Assembly (NCBI GenBank): GCA_001825565.1
Contig: MHXM01000058.1
Span: forward strand, 1-6,504
DNA from: Desulfuromonadaceae bacterium GWC2_58_13
Lineage (GTDB): Bacteria > Desulfobacterota > Desulfuromonadia > Desulfuromonadales > Trichloromonadaceae
DNA length: 6,504 nucleotides
Direction: 5' to 3'
A program made the translations under genes and the position numbers. Shown piece by piece: positions 4,029 through 6,504 of this stretch; the first letter of the stretch is position 1, and every line of letters begins with the position of its first letter. A model generated the notes under the pieces. The model was not told the DNA's origin, did not search any database, and saw only the letters and a program-made list of their open reading frames with translations.

Positions 4029-6020
4029 TCAGCCCCGGCCACCGAAGAAATGAACCAGTCGCGCCAGCGCGAAAATACCGAGGCCGAGGCCAAGGATCAG
4101 CAACGCTCCCGAGGTGATGGCGTAGTTGCGGGTCAGGTGCGTCTCCGACTCGGTTTCGGCGATGATGAAGGGGAGCGATTGGCGCTCCGGACGACCGATG
4201 ATCACCTGGGCCTGCTGCGGACGGGCTTCAAGTTTCTCGTCGAGGGCTTGCCGCAGCACCTGTTGTTCCGTTTCTTCCCGGGCGTTCCGCCATTCGTCTT
4301 CGCTGATTCGGCCGTCGCCGTCGCGGTCGTAGCGCTGCATCCGGTGGCGATTCTGTTTCAGCTCGCGCAGGGCCGCGACGGTTCGTTCGCGTAGCGAGGT
4401 TCCGGCCCGTTCTTCGGCACGGGCGAAACCGGTGACATAAATGAAGGTTCCTTCGGGGATGATCTCTTCGACCCATTTGTCATTGGTATCGGAACACCCG
4501 AGGGCTGAAAAAACCAGGCTGGCCGAGGTTGAGATCCCCTCTTGGCGATGCTTGGTTTTGATCGTGGCCCCGGCGGGGTCGATGGCCAGTCGACCGGTAT
4601 CGTCCTGGAGGTCGAAGGGGATCGGACCGCAGTCGGTCGAACTGTATTCCTGCCAGGGATGGCTTTCGTCGTCGCGCTGGTATTTCCGTAATCGATAGAA
4701 AACGCAGGGCTGGTGGGTCATGGGCGAAACCAGGGCATATTTGCGGCGCGCGTACCCTTGCACCTCGACCATCCCCATGGCAACCGATCGAACCTTGCTG
4801 GTGGGCAGATTTTCCATATGGCGCTTGACCTGCAGACTGCGGAATCCGAACCAGCCGAACAGCAGGGAAAGGGCGGCCGGGACCGCGCCGGTGCGCAGGC
4901 CGAAGTGCAGCGTGGATTCCACAATGGCGCCATCGGTTCCGACGACCCATAGCCCAATGCCAATTACCGGTACCCCAATGGTCAACAGCCGGCGGATCAA
5001 ATTTCGTTTGCCGACCGGTTTGAGTTCGGGCGGGGGTGGCAGGGCTTGGCTGGCCGGGGAGCCTTCCGCCTGACTTGGTTCGCGCGGGCCGTGAATCTCG
5101 CGGGCAAAATCTTCAAAACCGGGGAGGGTTTCACCGGCAGCGGTGGCGAGCGCCACGGCCGCCGGCGCTCCGAGCACGGCACTTGCGGCGATCAGGCCGG
5201 GAGAGAGCGAGGCCAGTTTCGCTGCCGCCTGCCTTACGCTGTGCAGGTCGACCATCAGCCAGCCGAAGCGGGTCAGCGGAGTGAGGTGGGTTTGGTCGGG
5301 ATTTTGGTCGACTTCGAGCTTTTTGAGACGGCAGCCGGGGAGATCGGACAGTCCGAAATCGGTATGCAGGGTGAATTGGCCGGCGTAGTCGCGGGCCAGC
5401 CGGACAATGGCGTCGATGTTGCCGGCCACGCTGTAGGTTTTGAGGGCGCCGAGTCCGCTCGGATCGTAGCGGCCGGCAAACAGACGGACGGCCTGGCGGA
5501 CGGCCTGGTTTTCGTCGAGCAGGTAGAGGTCGAGCACCGGTTGGTGGTGCAGCACGGTTTTGTAGGTCTCGTCCTCGTCCAGCTGGGTCGCGGCGCCGGA
5601 ACCGAGGTAAGCCGTTTGTACTACCAGTTTTTTCAGGTTGCGCTCGATCATGGCGCCGGTGAGGTCGGCGAGAATGGCGAGCACCTGGTCGCCCCGTTCC
5701 AGGACGACCTGCCGTTCGCCGGCCAGAAAGCGCATTTTTTCGTCGCTGATTTCCAGGCCACGGGCGCGAACGGGAGAAAAGCGAGGCGGGGTCGGGTCGA
5801 CGATCCAGTTGGCAACGCCGTGTTCCGTCAGCAGGGCGGCGATTTTTTCCAGCTTTTCGCGAGGAGCCGTGGCGAACGGGCCGAGGCCCTGCCCGGTCAG
5901 GCGCTGACGGGCGGTATAGGCGTCGAGTCCGAACCTTTTCGTCAGGGCGGCGATCAGCTGCGGCGTCTCTTCCGGCAGCGGTGACGCTTTATTGACAATC
6001 AGCAGTTGTGCTGGGCTCAT
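4029..6020 (-). CDS. GIDE/BAM-domain (MUL1-like) multidomain membrane protein with EF-hand
   Basis: A 663-residue protein likely to be named an E3 ubiquitin ligase family protein because of its GIDE domain, although it has no RING finger and ubiquitin ligase activity is not implied. In order: residues 5-75 resemble the L7/L12 C-terminal fold (strand, GLDAYTARQRL, EKLEKIAALLTEHGV); 86-260 is an unrecognised alpha/beta domain (RFLAGERQVVLERGDQVLAILADL); 272-297 is alanine-rich and hydrophobic; 310-340 is a Pro/Ser linker; membrane helices lie at about 343-361 and 373-395; the GIDE/BAM domain spans about 403-630, with PTSKVRSVAMGMVEVQGYA (406-424), SPMTHQPCVFYRLRKYQ (432-448), W456 and PFDLQDDTGRLAIDPAGA (468-485); the last helix is 633-656. 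Residues 565-576 (DRDGDGRISEDE) are a canonical EF-hand loop within the GIDE domain. Basic residues before the first helix and after the second suggest the GIDE domain is cytoplasmic. The ribosome binding site is weak (CAGG). lemA follows by 48 nt. Confidence 0.85.
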   Translation of the reverse strand: MSPAQLLIVNKASPLPEETPQLIAALTKRFGLDAYTARQRLTGQGLGPFATAPREKLEKIAALLTEHGVANWIVDPTPPRFSPVRARGLEISDEKMRFLAGERQVVLERGDQVLAILADLTGAMIERNLKKLVVQTAYLGSGAATQLDEDETYKTVLHHQPVLDLYLLDENQAVRQAVRLFAGRYDPSGLGALKTYSVAGNIDAIVRLARDYAGQFTLHTDFGLSDLPGCRLKKLEVDQNPDQTHLTPLTRFGWLMVDLHSVRQAAAKLASLSPGLIAASAVLGAPAAVALATAAGETLPGFEDFAREIHGPREPSQAEGSPASQALPPPPELKPVGKRNLIRRLLTIGVPVIGIGLWVVGTDGAIVESTLHFGLRTGAVPAALSLLFGWFGFRSLQVKRHMENLPTSKVRSVAMGMVEVQGYARRKYALVSPMTHQPCVFYRLRKYQRDDESHPWQEYSSTDCGPIPFDLQDDTGRLAIDPAGATIKTKHRQEGISTSASLVFSALGCSDTNDKWVEEIIPEGTFIYVTGFARAEERAGTSLRERTVAALRELKQNRHRMQRYDRDGDGRISEDEWRNAREETEQQVLRQALDEKLEARPQQAQVIIGRPERQSLPFIIAETESETHLTRNYAITSGALLILGLGLGIFALARLVHFFGGRG

Positions 6021-6124
6021 GGGCCTGAATCCGGGAAAACAAGAGGTTCCGGTCGAGGTCGAACGAAGGCCGTGGCGGCGTGACTTCAGAAAAGCGTATT
6101 TAGCAATTAATGTGCCTTCGGAGA

Positions 6125-6504
6125 CTATTCCATCCCGGCTTCGAAATTAAAGAGCGAGGTGCCCGGAACCGGGTGCCCTTTTTTCAGCGCCTCCATGACC
6201 TGTCTGCCCTTGGGAGAAAAGGGGCCGAGATGGGCCAGCTCGACGTTGTAGCGGTTGCAGCCGAGGGCCTGCAGTTCGCCGAGTCGGCCGAGCAGCGAAA
6301 AGTCGGTTTCCGAGGAGAGGACGGTCACGTCTCCGGTTTTGACTACCCGGTAGGCGTCGCCGCGGTCGGAAACCACCGGGGTGTCGCCGCGCACGCCCTT
6401 GATCGGGATACGCGAGGTGATCAGCGGTACCGGGGCGTAGACCGTGGCCGAAAGCGGGATGCCGACCGCGCGCTGCAACACTTCGCCCAGGTTGTCGCGG
6501 TCGT
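6125..6504 (-). CDS. Peptidase U32 family protein, C-terminal part (cut by window edge)
   Basis: The frame is open to the right edge of the window, so only the last 125 codons are present and the start lies outside. The visible part begins DRDNLGEVLQRAVGIPLS and contains YAPVPLITSRIPIKGVRG, a VSDRGDAYRV segment, ELQALGCNRYNVEL and a C-terminal KGHPVPGTSLFNFEAG. This pattern (a PLITSRIP-type strand followed by D-R-G-D-x-Y-R-V) is typical of the long U32-family proteins related to RlhA/YhbU, several of which act in tRNA or rRNA hydroxylation and not in proteolysis. Which subgroup it belongs to cannot be decided from the fragment. It is 104 nt upstream of the 663-residue gene on the same strand, and no terminator is evident between them. 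Confidence 0.8.
   Translation of the reverse strand, partial: DRDNLGEVLQRAVGIPLSATVYAPVPLITSRIPIKGVRGDTPVVSDRGDAYRVVKTGDVTVLSSETDFSLLGRLGELQALGCNRYNVELAHLGPFSPKGRQVMEALKKGHPVPGTSLFNFEAGME

Noticed and set aside
3120..4394. 424-codon open frame on the plus strand
   Set aside because: It lies antisense to three genes with recognised domains (Dabb, LemA, GIDE protein) and its translation looks like the complement of those genes, not a family.
5046..5984. 312-codon open frame on the plus strand
   Set aside because: Antisense shadow of the 663-residue gene; rich in G, V, D, E and Q as expected from the complement of a GC-rich coding frame.

Overview
The window looks like a chromosomal segment of a Gram-negative, moderately GC-rich bacterium, most likely a deltaproteobacterium of the Desulfuromonadales/Geobacter type. 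This is inferred from a PEP-CTERM exported protein behind a sigma-54-like promoter, a short protein resembling the Geobacter GSU3473 family, and a LemA/GIDE-domain gene pair. No rRNA, tRNA, insertion sequence, phage gene or CRISPR array is visible.

Left part (1-1200): about 245 bp without a supportable gene, then a good -24/-12 (sigma-54) promoter at 246-261, a small dyad in the leader, and a PEP-CTERM surface protein gene (344-1117). A 24-bp perfect hairpin (1136-1187) separates it from two convergent minus-strand genes. These are a GSU3473-like small protein (1605-1802) followed by a DUF2784 membrane protein (1200-1571), probably one transcription unit. Its candidate promoter has its -35 and -10 each inside a perfect palindrome.

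Middle part (1803-3400): a divergent gene for a minimal exported RlpA-like double-psi beta-barrel protein (2001-2480). It is followed by an orphan short transcription unit: an extended -10 promoter, a strong ribosome binding site, a 15-codon ORF, a hairpin and a very strong terminator. Convergent to this is a two-gene minus-strand operon, a Dabb-domain protein and then YwbE, with only 4 nt between the genes and a strong sigma-70 promoter upstream.

Right part (3347-6504): a minus-strand set consisting of the C-terminal end of a peptidase U32 family protein (6125-6504, cut by the window), a 663-residue multidomain membrane protein (4029-6020), and LemA (3405-3980), closed by an intrinsic terminator at 3347-3379. 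The 663-residue protein is the most unusual item. It has an N-terminal domain resembling the ribosomal L7/L12 C-terminal fold, an unrecognised middle domain, two adjacent membrane helices, and a GIDE/BAM domain like that of the eukaryotic E3 ligase MUL1 but with a canonical EF-hand inserted and no RING finger, then a last membrane helix. Its pairing with LemA suggests a membrane-associated, perhaps calcium-responsive, module of unknown function.
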